A stretch of DNA of 64,000 bases from Fulvia fulva. Taxonomy: Eukaryota > Ascomycota > Dothideomycetes > Mycosphaerellales > Mycosphaerellaceae. A program made the position numbers and the translations under genes. This document shows positions 32,826 to 43,062 of the stretch, piece after piece. Positions within the stretch are counted from its first letter, which is position 1. Every line of letters starts with the position of its first letter. The stretch lies in contig NC_063021.1 of the NCBI RefSeq assembly GCF_020509005.1, forward strand, positions 3,038,001-3,102,000, written 5' to 3'. The notes beneath the pieces are model-generated. The model saw only the letters and a list, made by a program, of their open reading frames with translations. It did not search any database and was not told where the DNA came from.

Positions 32826-34111
32826 CGAAAAAGCAGTCGTTCAGTTTGACGTTCACAAGGGTTCAGCAGGCCTCTCACGAAAGGCGAACTCCGTTTTGTG
32901 CGTTGAGACTTTCTGAGGAAATCGAGTGCCTCCGTCGGGTCGGGGAAACGGAGGTTGAGGAACAGCCTCGCTCTGGTCCAATCAGTCTCGTCTTGATCTG
33001 ATCGCCACATGCACAGGGTGTCGGCGAAATTCCTGATCTTTTCTTCATCCATTGCCGGGCAAGCAAGATCAGAGAGCATTCTGATTAGCCATACGCCGAG
33101 CGGCGCAATCGGGATATGTTGATGCGTCCTCCGACCAAGGACATGGTGAATATGTTGATGCGTCCTCCAACCAAGGACATGGTGATACAGAGAAAGCGCG
33201 TGTTCAAGACCCCTGCCATGGCTGTCATGCCAATACGACGCCGCTATCACGAAATGCTTGAGTACAACACCTCTCCACATGACCTGCTGCCGAGGCAGCC
33301 ACGATACAGCATATCGTGGGGTGTGTTTAATCTTGAGCCACATCCAGACGGACTCCTCTTCTCTTTCAGCAGCAAGACAAAATGTCAGCGATCGAACGAA
33401 CTGTGGCGCAAGGGCAAGGTCACATCTGTCGTATTTGTTGTCGTGCAGAAGCCAAGCAAGCGTGCGCGCTCCAGGTTTCACTTCAGCATACTGTTGCTGT
33501 TCTCGAAGTTTGTCCTTCGCTGAGCTCTGATTGAGAGCAATCCAGTGCTCAAGACAGCGACCTACCATGACCAGGTCCTCGGTCTCCGATCGTAGGATGC
33601 TTAAAGGGTCATCTCGCAGCTCCAATGGCAAAGATAAGTCCGGTTCAAGGAGCTGCTTCCAGGTCAGGAGGAAAAAGGGGGGATTTTGGAATTTGAAATC
33701 AAGGTAGTCGCGTAGAGTCTTTTGGCGTGTGACCGTATCCCTGGTCGACGGATGGCGCGGATTCGTAATCGAGTCTGTTGGCTCGAGCGGTGATGCAGAT
33801 TTCGTAGCTGTGCCAGAAAGGCCGAGCCGCTTGCAAGTCGAGGCGAAGCGTGTCCTTTGTACAGCTCTACACGTCAGCTTCCTCGGCCATGTTGATGCAC
33901 GTCCACGTAAGGTCGTGTCGAGAGGACGATGGCGCGCACTAGATGTGGAAAAGAAGCGTGTGCAAAGGTCGAAGTGTGTTGGCGTGGCATGGTGGCTCTT
34001 GTGAAGGCGTGTAGTGTGCCTCCATGGCAGACTGTCAGGTCTACGCTGCCATTTTGTTGCATTTGCATTTGTGGTGAGTCGACAGGGCTTCGACAACATG
34101 GTCGAGGACAT
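32826..34111 (-). CDS. Hypothetical protein with mitochondrial targeting features
   Basis: One long exon starts MSSTMLSKPCRLTTNANATK (the upstream in-frame part to 34258 is not protein-like) and ends at a GTGAGT donor after ERLLFR at 32826; a stop follows if unspliced. The first 90 residues are Arg/Ser/Thr-rich and contain RFFSTSSARHRPLD, typical of a fungal mitochondrial presequence. The rest has LRDYLDFKFQNPPFFLLTWKQ, SETEDLVMVGRCLEHWIALNQ and WLKIKHTPRYAVSWLP, an alpha-helical pattern like pentatricopeptide-type or helical-repeat proteins but without clear repeats. It contains a 12-residue tandem duplication (HHVLGWRTHQHI). Function is not recognised. Confidence 0.6.
33114..33185 (-). repeat. 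36-bp tandem duplication inside a coding exon
   Basis: Two adjacent 36-bp units differ at one base. In the protein they give HHVLGWRTHQHI followed by HHVLGRRTHQHI, so the frame is kept. Confidence 0.9.
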
Positions 34112-34184
34112 GTATGTATGCGAGGACAGAGAGTCGCGGTGCAGGTGATGCGGGAGGCATGATGCATGGAGATGTAGAAGCCTT

Positions 34185-34218
34185 CCCCACCTGGCGCACA
34201 GCCCCACCTGGCGCACAG
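34185..34218. repeat. 17-bp perfect tandem duplication
   Basis: The unit CCCCACCTGGCGCACAG occurs twice in direct succession, just upstream of the start of the mitochondrial-looking gene. Confidence 0.9.
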
Positions 34219-34438
34219 CTTGACCAAAGCCAACTGTTGTCCAGGTGACGGCAGTCAAGTCTTGATGCGGATTATCTAACCTGAGTGAGAGTGTGGTGTC
34301 AGGTGAGCAGGGGTGTTGGCTGATGTTTCCGACCGCGTCTGTTACGCGTCAAGTGCTGCTGTGCCGTGGTTGACGTGACATCGAATAGAGACTGGTATCT
34401 GGCGTAGCAGTAGCAGTCTTCCTTATGATGCTGATCAA

Positions 34439-36211
34439 ATGGTCGCGTGTCCGATCTGTGAGAAGCCGGTGAGGGAGGCCAACATCAACCGGCACATCGA
34501 CTCCGACTGCAACGCCTTCCTGGACGAACCGAGCCCGCCACCAACGCAGATCACCACCAATGCATCAAGCGCGAAGACTCCCAAGCTCGCCGGCTTCTTC
34601 ACGCCCGCAGCGAGGAAAAGCTTGCGCCCGAGGACGGAAGATGCATCGTCGCCGATATCGAGTACGCAGATAGCGCCCGCCAAGTCAACGACCATCGCAT
34701 TCCCCAGCACCGCACCAGCCAAACGAGCGCGAGACGAGGATGAGCATGATCAGGTCGATGGCGTTCAAGAGAAGGCGCAACCAACAGCGCCGCCTACTAA
34801 GAAGCCCAAGAATGCACATCAGCCACTAGCGGAGCGAATGCGGCCGCAGAGTCTGGATCAAGTAGCCGGACAAGAGCTGGTGGGATCAAACGGCGTACTG
34901 CGGAACTTGATCGTCACAGATCGCGTGCCGTCTATGATCCTATGGGGAGGGCCAGGAACGGGAAAGACGACGATAGCACGACTCATCGCGCAGACTGCTG
35001 GGACGAGGTTCGTGGAGATCAACAGCACGTCAAGTGGAGTGGCCGAGTGCAAGAAACTGTTTGCAGAGGCAAAGAATGAGCTTGCATTGACGGGGAGGAA
35101 AACGATCATATTCTGTGACGAGATCCATCGGTTCAGTAAGAGTCAGCAAGACGTATTCCTTGGGCCAGTGGAAGCTGGGCAGGTCACATTGATTGGAGCA
35201 ACTACAGAGAACCCATCTTTCAAGGTTGTGAATGCACTGCTGAGCAGATGCAGAACTTTCACATTGGCAAAGCTCAGTGATGAGCATATATTCGGCATCT
35301 TGAAGAGGGCATTGTCACGGGAAGTGCCCAGCTTGCCGACTCCTTCGCCGAGTCCGTCATCTGAAGAGCAAGTGGACAACAAGGAAGACGTCCCGAACAC
35401 GGGGGACAACAGCTTGTCCCTGCTCACAGAGGACGACTACTCGCTGGTCCGCTACCTGGCGGCCTTTGCCGACGGCGATGCCAGAACCGGTCTCAACCTG
35501 TTGGAGCTAGCCCTGGACCTGTGCAAGAAGCCTGGCATTTCCCTCGACGATGTCAAGAAGAGCCTTACCCAGACCTTGGTCTACGATCGAGCGGGCGATC
35601 AGCACTATGACACCATCTCGGCCTTCCACAAATCGGTCCGTGGTAGCAATGCTGATGCGGCGCTATACTACCTGGCGCGGATGCTGCAGTCGGGGGAGGA
35701 CCCACTATATGTCGCCAGACGCATGGTAGTAATTGCCAGCGAAGATGTCGGTATCGCAGACAATAGCTTGTTATCTCTCGCCACGGCGACATATACCGCA
35801 GCTGAGAAGATTGGCATGCCCGAATGTCGGATCAACCTCGCCCACTGCACCGTCGCGTTGTGCCAGGCGCCGAAGTCTGTGAGGGCCTATCGCGGGCTCA
35901 ACGCCGCCTATGCTGCATTGAATGAGCCTGGTGTTGCGGGGCTTCCTGTACCTGTCCACCTTCGCAACGCACCCACCAAACTGATGAAGGAGCTTGGTTA
36001 CGGGAAGGAATACAAATACAACCCAGACTTCAAAGACGGCCGGGTAGTCCAGGACTATCTTCCAGACAAGCTTGAAGGGAGAGTCTTCCTCAAGTCAGAA
36101 GACCTTGGGAAGACGATTGACCCGGATGTAGCAGAGCTTGATGAGGAGCTTCGTTATGCTGAAGAGCTTGAACGAGGTGAAGAGCTGCTCCTGAACCCTG
36201 ACGGTGATTGA
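34439..36211 (+). CDS. MGS1: AAA+ ATPase of the MGS1/WRNIP1 family
   Basis: Single exon, 590 residues. The N-terminus MVACPICEKPVREANINRHIDSDC is a UBZ4-type ubiquitin-binding zinc finger (C-x2-C, H-x3-C). A PIP-like stretch LAGFFTPAARK follows near residue 45. The AAA+ core has the Walker A GGPGTGKTTIARL near residue 173, Walker B IIFCDEIHRFSKSQQD, and sensor 1 IGATTENPSF. The C-terminal tetramerisation part has EDVGIADNSLL and PVPVHLRNAPTKLMKELGYG, highly conserved in Mgs1, WRNIP1 and bacterial RarA. It acts at stalled replication forks with PCNA and ubiquitin. Its 3' end overlaps the antisense C-terminal frame of the Zn2Cys6 gene. Confidence 0.96.
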   Translation: MVACPICEKPVREANINRHIDSDCNAFLDEPSPPPTQITTNASSAKTPKLAGFFTPAARKSLRPRTEDASSPISSTQIAPAKSTTIAFPSTAPAKRARDEDEHDQVDGVQEKAQPTAPPTKKPKNAHQPLAERMRPQSLDQVAGQELVGSNGVLRNLIVTDRVPSMILWGGPGTGKTTIARLIAQTAGTRFVEINSTSSGVAECKKLFAEAKNELALTGRKTIIFCDEIHRFSKSQQDVFLGPVEAGQVTLIGATTENPSFKVVNALLSRCRTFTLAKLSDEHIFGILKRALSREVPSLPTPSPSPSSEEQVDNKEDVPNTGDNSLSLLTEDDYSLVRYLAAFADGDARTGLNLLELALDLCKKPGISLDDVKKSLTQTLVYDRAGDQHYDTISAFHKSVRGSNADAALYYLARMLQSGEDPLYVARRMVVIASEDVGIADNSLLSLATATYTAAEKIGMPECRINLAHCTVALCQAPKSVRAYRGLNAAYAALNEPGVAGLPVPVHLRNAPTKLMKELGYGKEYKYNPDFKDGRVVQDYLPDKLEGRVFLKSEDLGKTIDPDVAELDEELRYAEELERGEELLLNPDGD

Positions 36212-36484
36212 CGTCCCAAGCTTTCCCAGGCATATCTTCCAACGTCTTGATAGCCGCTGTCAGAGGCCCGTCGTCTTTGGCTGGATCTCGCGCTCTACGC
36301 ACACTTGGCGGATGCATGCCTTTGACGAACACATTATCCTTGACAGCGCCACACCACTTCAGCATCTTCCAGTCACCATGCTCCATGAAGTAGAAGGCTG
36401 CTGTGCGAAGGGGTAGGAACATCCCAATCTGTCCCGTGGACGACGACACCGGCTCGCAGAAGTAAGGGAAACACCTGCACAGGT

Positions 36485-38080
36485 TCAGGACGTATTCCCG
36501 CAGCTCGGCCTCCTCGACTTCGTCCCCCGCTTCTGGATACCATGTATTGTCCCTCTTATGCTTGGCCATGTGCAACTTCTGCATTGTCGTCCGCAGGAAA
36601 TGGGTGACGTCCGCAGGAAATGCGTGACGTCCCAGTACACACAGATGAGATACGACACCATAAACGTCGGGAACACACACGCCTCTTCGAGTGTGCGATC
36701 CGGGCAGAGACTGGAAAACGTCCCGAAGGCCTCCAAAGGAGCAAGCTCAAACAGCTTGTGCTCATTCCACTTGGACCGAATCTGATAGCCACCAAACCAG
36801 GTCCTCATCTCCTGCTCCAGCTTCGCCGCATCTTTCAGAATCGCATCAATCTTCCCCACCCCATCCTCCGCCTTCAACTGATCGTACCTCTCCAAGATCG
36901 CCGGAACCTGCAACGCCGAATCGTAGAAAATCGTCGCAGCATCGACATACGGCGCCCGCCACGCAACGCTCCTCCACTCCTCCGTCCCCATGAAACACGC
37001 CTTCCTCACCAACAACGCATGGCTCAGCGCTCCATGCCTCATGTTTGAATACAACAGCAACGACAAATTGCTCTGAATACTCGCCGGTCCCCTCGCCGCA
37101 AGCAACTGCTGCTGTCCCTCAATATGCTTCGTCCACCCATCCCCAACCTGACTAATCTCATCGAAAAACTCACAATTCGCCAGCACCGTCACTGTCGCTA
37201 GGACATAATCATCCGTGGCAAACTCTGTATCCTTCGACTGGAACGTCTTCAACAAGCCCGAAATCGCGCGATGGTAAGCTTTCACAGCTTGCTTCAGTAA
37301 ATTCTGATCTTTGAAAATACTCCCGACCTGTACCAGCGACATCGCATCGAGACCTGCACTTACTTCTGGCCGCAGGTTCGGGGTTTGGATGAGTTGTTGT
37401 AAGAAGGAGAAGTGGGCGTCTTGCTCCCCGATTCGTTGGGGAAGGTAGGTGTCCATGAAGGTTGAGTAGATGACTTGTTTCTCCATGGCGGGGCTGTGGA
37501 TGATGGATGGGGTGGTGTAGAGTTCCATAGCGCGGGTTATGTCCATAGGCGTGCCGTTGCGGTCTTTGAACCAGAATTCGTTCAGGCCGTCGTCGTGGGG
37601 ATGGCGTTGCTTGGTTCGAGGCGAGGCTGTGGCGGTGGGCATTGCGTTCAGGATCATTTGATTCAGGTCGATCCCACCACCTGCTTCTCCTCCTCCACTT
37701 CCACCCAACATCCCAAAATCCATCCCCACGCCGCCGAACGCATCGAAGCCCAGAATTTCCGCTCCAGAATTGAAATCCCAGACCAACTCGCCATCTCCAA
37801 CACCACTCTCAGACGCCCTCACAACATTAATCACACTCCCACTCCCACTTCCACCCTTCATCCCCTTCCCACCACCCCTCTCCCTCTCCCTCCTCGGCAC
37901 AGATACCCCCACCCCCACCCCTCCCCCCTCCTGCACAAACAGCACCTTCCCCTTCTCCGGCAATCGATACCCCCCACAAACAACCCCATGCACCCGACAC
38001 CTCTCACACCCCGGCCGTCCCTCATCACATCGAATTTTCCTCTTCCTACATGTTGCGCAGCCTGTGGATTTCGTAGGCAT
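36485..38080 (-). CDS. Zn2Cys6 transcription factor, C-terminus frameshifted
   Basis: The frame starts MPTKSTGCATCRKRKIRC and contains the Zn2Cys6 cluster C-x2-C-x6-C-x5-C-x2-C-x7-C in residues 8-35. A Gly-rich linker and a fungal regulator middle region follow, with IIHSPAMEKQVIYSTFMDTY, LKTFQSKDTEFATDDYVLA and RHGALSHALLVRKACFMGT. At 36590-36629 a 20-bp tandem duplication shifts the frame: after VYWDVTHFLRT the present frame gives unrelated sequence and stops at 36485. The alternative frame continues naturally with THFLRTTMQKLHMAKHKRD, LNLCRCFPYFCEPV and AAFYFMEHGDWKMLKWCG down to about 36200. So about 150 conserved residues are lost, if the assembly is right. The gene may be a non-functional or truncated allele of a pathway regulator. 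Confidence 0.85.
   Translation of the reverse strand: MPTKSTGCATCRKRKIRCDEGRPGCERCRVHGVVCGGYRLPEKGKVLFVQEGGGVGVGVSVPRRERERGGGKGMKGGSGSGSVINVVRASESGVGDGELVWDFNSGAEILGFDAFGGVGMDFGMLGGSGGGEAGGGIDLNQMILNAMPTATASPRTKQRHPHDDGLNEFWFKDRNGTPMDITRAMELYTTPSIIHSPAMEKQVIYSTFMDTYLPQRIGEQDAHFSFLQQLIQTPNLRPEVSAGLDAMSLVQVGSIFKDQNLLKQAVKAYHRAISGLLKTFQSKDTEFATDDYVLATVTVLANCEFFDEISQVGDGWTKHIEGQQQLLAARGPASIQSNLSLLLYSNMRHGALSHALLVRKACFMGTEEWRSVAWRAPYVDAATIFYDSALQVPAILERYDQLKAEDGVGKIDAILKDAAKLEQEMRTWFGGYQIRSKWNEHKLFELAPLEAFGTFSSLCPDRTLEEACVFPTFMVSYLICVYWDVTHFLRTSPISCGRQCRSCTWPSIRGTIHGIQKRGTKSRRPSCGNTS
36590..36629. repeat. 20-bp tandem duplication causing a frameshift
   Basis: Units 36590-36609 and 36610-36629 (plus strand tccgcaggaaatgSgtgacg, S being g or c) are identical except for one base. 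Twenty is not a multiple of three, so the duplication changes the frame of the Zn2Cys6 gene. Confidence 0.92.
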
Positions 38081-38911
38081 AGCTCCAAATGTTCCGTCTT
38101 ATTGGTCGTATGCTGTAAGCGTCGTGGCCTCCGGTGCCACCTCGCACTCCCAGCTCAAGAGGGAAACAAGAAGTAAGATGCTCTCCGGCTCAACAAGAAC
38201 GACAAAGAAGCATGGAGGCTGCCACGTTGTTTACTGTACCACTGTGCCACGTTGAGTAGGATTCTCAAGCCCCGAAGGATGCAGCTGAGCTAATAGCTCA
38301 AAACATAAAGTGGTGACGCTTTGCTGCATACGGGAAGGATTCTCGTATTGGAGTGTGACTCTCGGCGCGTAATTGTGCTTTGTCAAATTGTTCTGTTTAC
38401 CTGAGGGCGGAAGTTCCAAAGACCTGGAAGACAGGACGATGTGAAGTCGATGGTCTTTGTCCTTCAACTGCCGCGTCAACATTCCGGAAAATCATCGCGC
38501 CGGATTCCGATGAGGCCGACAAAATGGTGTAGAACAGATATCATCATATTTCCCAAACATAGCCAGCTATCATACACTCAGTCTGCCTGGATGTCCTTCT
38601 CTGGGGGCCCACGATCCCGCTTGCTGTCAACATCAAAACGAAAGTGCTCGCTCATGCTATTCGTAAGCCAAACAGAACCCATATGCCCCATGAAGTCCTC
38701 CATCTTTCTGCTCATCCATTTTACAGCACACATTAATATTATCAATACCTCATTGTTTGGAAGCTTGTCCCTCGGGATGACTCCAAGAGAACTTCGGTGA
38801 TCCGCATTGTGGTCAGCAGTTTGTTCGGAAGCACCAAGAGGGTGCCTCTCCAGTATCGTGCCATAGTGGGAGAGCACGCGTTGTGCTGCTTGTCGTCTGT
38901 TGTCATTTCGT
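38081..38911. other. Intergenic region
   Basis: About 830 bp between the Zn2Cys6 start and the stop of the acidic nuclear-type gene. No convincing frame or structure was seen. Confidence 0.4.
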
Positions 38912-40769
38912 TCACTTGTCCTCTCCAGTGACACTATCACGAGCAGAGATAGTGACCTCGTCGTCCTCTTTGATAGGGTTGCTGCTAAGGAACAGCGGGT
39001 TCGCCGGAGCCATGTCTTGTTGAGCGTGGAGTCCACCTTCGATCTTAGGGAAGGTAAGATCCATCGCAAGAGGGTTGATGTCGAAGAGGCCAGCAAAGGG
39101 ATCATTGTTCGGTGGCTGGTACATTGGGTTTGCAATGCCAGTCTGCATTGGATGTGGGCCAAACGAGAAGTGCTGCTGGAATGGGTTGGGAGCGTGGTGA
39201 CTGGTGGGAGCCCCGGACTGCTGGGAGACGGTCTGGTGGTTGAGGAAGTTGCCAAAGTTGGCGAGGCCTGGATTAGGCATAGCGTTGTTTCCACCAGATG
39301 TAGGACGGAAGGTACCATTGACGTTGCCCCAAGATGGCTGTCGTCCGTGAGCACGAGGCACATTCATGTCATTCTGGTACTGTCGATAGAGGTTATCGCG
39401 TTGATTACCTTGCTGGAAAGGGTTGCGGAAGCCAGAGGTGAGGTAGTTCATTGGTGGTGGGTTGTCGAAAGTGATGTCGGGACCACTGTTGTCGCGATGG
39501 ATGCTGAAACCAGTCCGCTTACGTTGACGGGTAGGAGCGAATGTGAGGTCATCATCCTCATCCTCGATCTTCATCACTGTTGCCGCTCGCGTGCTGCGAC
39601 CGAATGGCGGGTGATGAGACTGACCACGATTGCGGAGGATGCGGCCAGTATTGACATCCTTGTCTACCAGAGCAGGTCTGGCACGACGACGTGTACGCTT
39701 CTTCTCCGTGATCTCTGGCTCTGGCTCGGACTCTCCCTCGATGAGACTATCGTCAGAGGCTGGACTGCCGGTGATGAGTCGTTCCTTGCGGAGTATGCCT
39801 TCGGTATCCCAGACGCTCTCGGTAGGCTCGACGACCTCGCTCGTGGCCTGTAGTGACCTCAACACAGAGGCATGTTTCTTCTGATTCCGCTTCCGTCTCA
39901 TCTCTGCAGTGGCGGAGTCGAAAATGTCCATGCCAGGCCACCTAATGCCCTTGAGCTTCGTCTCGTCATTTGGCATCTCGTCAACACTGGCGTCGTCATC
40001 CATCAAAGAGCCAAGTGATCCGCTGCCATTGTGTTGTCGGCGGCGAGCGGCCGGACGGCGGGGTCGCGGCTCCACGACGTAACTATCGTCGTCGTCGTCG
40101 TCATCGTCGTCATTGTCGGAGAAGGAGCTCATGCTCTCCTGCTTGACGTATGGCGAGTTCGAGCCGGAGCCGGAAAATGAGATGTTCATGCCATTGGGCG
40201 CAAAGTTGCCGATAGGTGGTGCATACGGGTGATTCATGCCTCGATCGAAAGAGAAATGAGAGTGAGGAGTTCCAGATCGTGACATGGGATCCGCCATCTG
40301 GTGTCGGTTGAGCTGAGGATCCAGCATGTGAAGGTTGTGTCTCAGAAGACGCTGCTGACGTTGACCGCGACCTGACGGAACAGGGGTGTTTCGCGCGGAG
40401 TTTGATGCCGTTGAAGCTGACCACTGTTAGCATAGTGATGGCAGAAGTTGACAAACACTCACCGCCAGAGCCTCTCCGCGAGGTGTCGACGCGACGTGCG
40501 CCTGAGGCACGCTTCTTTTCCTTCTGGCTCATCCGCTCTTGCATCAGTGTTGCCACGTCCCACTCTTCATACCATTCATCGTAGTCATCGATGACCTTCT
40601 GTGAGCTCGCGTCGGTGCTGCCCTTGACTTTGGTCCTGAAGTACCAGCTGAGGTGGCCCTTGCTTGCAATGTGGGTGAGGAGATGGCTGACATCTGAAAA
40701 GTCTGGCCGCTTTGGGCAAATGTTGCAATGGAGGGGTATGTTGCTGGCATCCTGTGCTAGCAAGCTCAT
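38912..40769 (-). CDS. Conserved fungal protein with zinc-finger-like N-terminus and acidic centre
   Basis: Two exons: 40769-40463 and 40416-38912, with a 46-nt intron (GTGAGT..GTCAG); 603 residues, in phase. The start is ATG for MSLLAQDASNIPL. Residues about 10-40 have CNICPKRPDFSDVSHLLTH, then SKGH, a C-x2-C..H..H arrangement like a C2H2 or U1-type finger. YDEWYEEWDVATLMQERMSQ follows. The centre contains an Asp run (FSDNDDDDDDDDDS) and basic patches (RPRRPAARRRQ, KKRTRRRARP) that look nuclear. The C-terminal third is Asn/Gln/Pro-rich and presumably disordered. The N-terminal pattern is conserved among ascomycetes but the protein is uncharacterised as far as I know. Confidence 0.8.
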
Positions 40770-41897
40770 GCTTGGCAACGGTGCAGCCGTTGAAAGGAGG
40801 AGGAGCTGATCCAGCTGCGGTGGGATGAGTGAATGCAGAGGTGCCGCTGTTCCGGCGTTGGTGGCAATTGCGGTGGCTGCCGCTGACCGTGTCGTTATGG
40901 GGTGGAACTGGTTCTCGTGAGCTGATGGCTACTCGTGGCTGCTGAAGGAGAGACGGTGAGGTCGATTAATGCATGTGGTCGGAAGCAGCGTGCTGTGCTA
41001 TGCTGTGGCTCGCTGATGCAGCACGAACGCTCAAAAACACCAAAGGAGGGACGAAGGACAATCCAAAAGAACGCAGCACAAAGGCAAGAGAGTTGTTGTG
41101 TGGATGAAGGTGATGAAGGAGGGAGGAGAACAGAAGGGAGGATGAAGTGTGCAGCCAGGCGAGTAGCCCAGGTGCAGGATGCTGCCGCGAGTGGTGGTGG
41201 TTCTTGCTGCTTCAGAAGCGGAGTGTGGTGGGTGAGTGTGGGGGGAGGAAGTCGCTGCTGTGAAAGAGGTAGGTGTGTTGGTGAAGAGTCGGTGGGAAAG
41301 CTGCTGTGTGGCGTCAATGCCTGTCGTCTTGCCTGGAACGTGCCGGCATCGCGTATCAACCGCTCCCGTCGCGCGTGCACATGACCGCTTTCACTCTCCG
41401 GGAACGACAGTGAGGTCTACCAACACAATGAGATAGCTAAAATGATACTCGCCGTCCATGCGGTGATCGCGTGATAACCTGCGATGGCATTTACAAGGCA
41501 TGTCATGAGCGTGAAGTAACCTACCCGCAGCTGGTGTGACGGTCAGGTCAATTGTCAAATAGCTCAAATATCAATCTGCTCTCGGAGTGTAGCCCGGTCT
41601 CATTGATGTGCTCAACACGGGTTATTAGATTGCGAGAGGTGGAGGGGAAGGGTGCACTCGGTTTGCCGCTTTCATAGCACAAGCAGCACAACGCCTCGCG
41701 GTTCGAGTATCGCAGACACTGTGTGCTTGGCGCGGTGCATAAAGGACTCACATAGCATCTGTAGTCCTCGTAGTTATTCTTATGACTCTGAGGATTGACA
41801 TGCGTGGCTACATATACGGCAGATATGCCACATGGTTCATGACGTGCCCTTTTGAGGCAAAGCCATGACTCGTCGTGATTCAGCTGGAGCCTCGAAA
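40770..41897. other. Intergenic region
   Basis: About 1.1 kb upstream of the acidic protein gene and downstream of RabGGTase beta. Purine-rich on the plus strand at 40930-41290, probably 5' leader. No gene is supported. Confidence 0.45.
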
Positions 41898-43062
41898 CTA
41901 CCGTGTGAGAACTTTGTCCACAATAGCCTTCGGCATGCAACTGTGGAGGTGTTAGCAAGACTTTCTCACCCAAACAGAAGATCTGTCAAACTTACTACGC
42001 TGGGTCCACCTCTTTCAGTCCGGGATATTGGAGTAAGCTCAAACCAGCGATTCCAAAGACCGTATGGAATACGTCGACCATGTCGCCAGGTCTGTCCGCG
42101 ATGCCGCCCTGGTCGGGATCTTGTGCGCTCAATATGAAATGGGCCAGCTTCTTGCCATCGATCCAGTGTATTCTGTCAATCATAGCCATGCTCGTCAGCA
42201 CCCACCAGCTGTAGCACACATCAACCAGCTTCTCTGGGCGGCCATTGAGGCCACCACTGGCAAGTTGCCGCTCACTGAGCCAGGCCCCAAGCCTGTCTTT
42301 GCCTTCCTCACCAAGGTAGGAGCCGAGCTCGCCGCCAAGTGTGAGGGCACCAACGCAGGTGTAGACTTGGCCAGAGTGCGACTCTGCGCCTGGCGCGATA
42401 CCAAAGGCTCCGTCGAAGTTCTGGCAGGACTTGATGAAATCCATGGCCGCTTTGAGATCGATGATCGGCGTCTCATTCGGTCGTTGATGTGGTAGCTTGT
42501 GGAGGAGGGAAAGGGCAAGTAATGCGCAGAACAGGAAACGGCTGTCTGTCTCGCCCCATTTGTCGCCCGCAAAAGTTCCGTTCGATTGCTGTAGGCTGGC
42601 GATAAAGTCGGCTACTTTCTCCCGGCCACCTGGCAATCTGTCGTCGAGCTCATCGAAGCCATCGATCATGGCCAGTATCTGCACTGCCGAGCACGTGTAG
42701 AGCATGTGAGGATCGTGACCGGGAGATGCACCGAATCCTCCATTATCATGCAGACAACTGAAGACGAAGTCGAGCAGACCGTCTCTTGGTAGAGCTTCTG
42801 GATGTCCGAGTAGATGCAGTGCAGTAAAGCCCCAGTACACGCCGCTCATACGGAGATGTTCCGTCAGGTGATATTCGAGCTCATCTCGACGCTACTGCAC
42901 CGTCAGTGTCAGCTCAAGTGTTGTTGTTGGACAGCCTCTCCCACCTACAGTGTCCAGGCTTTTGATGTACGAGACATGCTTCTCTACCACCAGCTGCAGT
43001 TCGTCGGGCAGCTGCCCAGAAGCAGCGCCTCCTCCGCGACCAGGCCCAGCGGCGAGAGACAT
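41898..43062 (-). CDS. BET2: Rab geranylgeranyltransferase (type II) beta subunit
   Basis: Three exons: 43062-42949, 42891-41996 and 41940-41898, introns of 57 and 55 nt; 350 residues, phases fit. The start is MSLAAGPGRGGG, with LPDELQLVVEKHVSYIKSL spliced to RRDELEYHLTEHLRMSGVYWG, the usual Bet2 opening. Prenyltransferase repeats QQSNGTFAGD, QNFDGAFGIAPGAESHSGQ, RQLASGGLNGRPEK, and DPDQGGIADRPGDMVD contain the zinc ligands (Asp in DVCYSWW, Cys, and His in DVFHTVFG). The last exon gives DPAYCMPKAIVDKVLTR. The enzyme, with alpha subunit Bet4 and Rab escort protein, adds geranylgeranyl groups to Rab GTPases. Confidence 0.95.
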
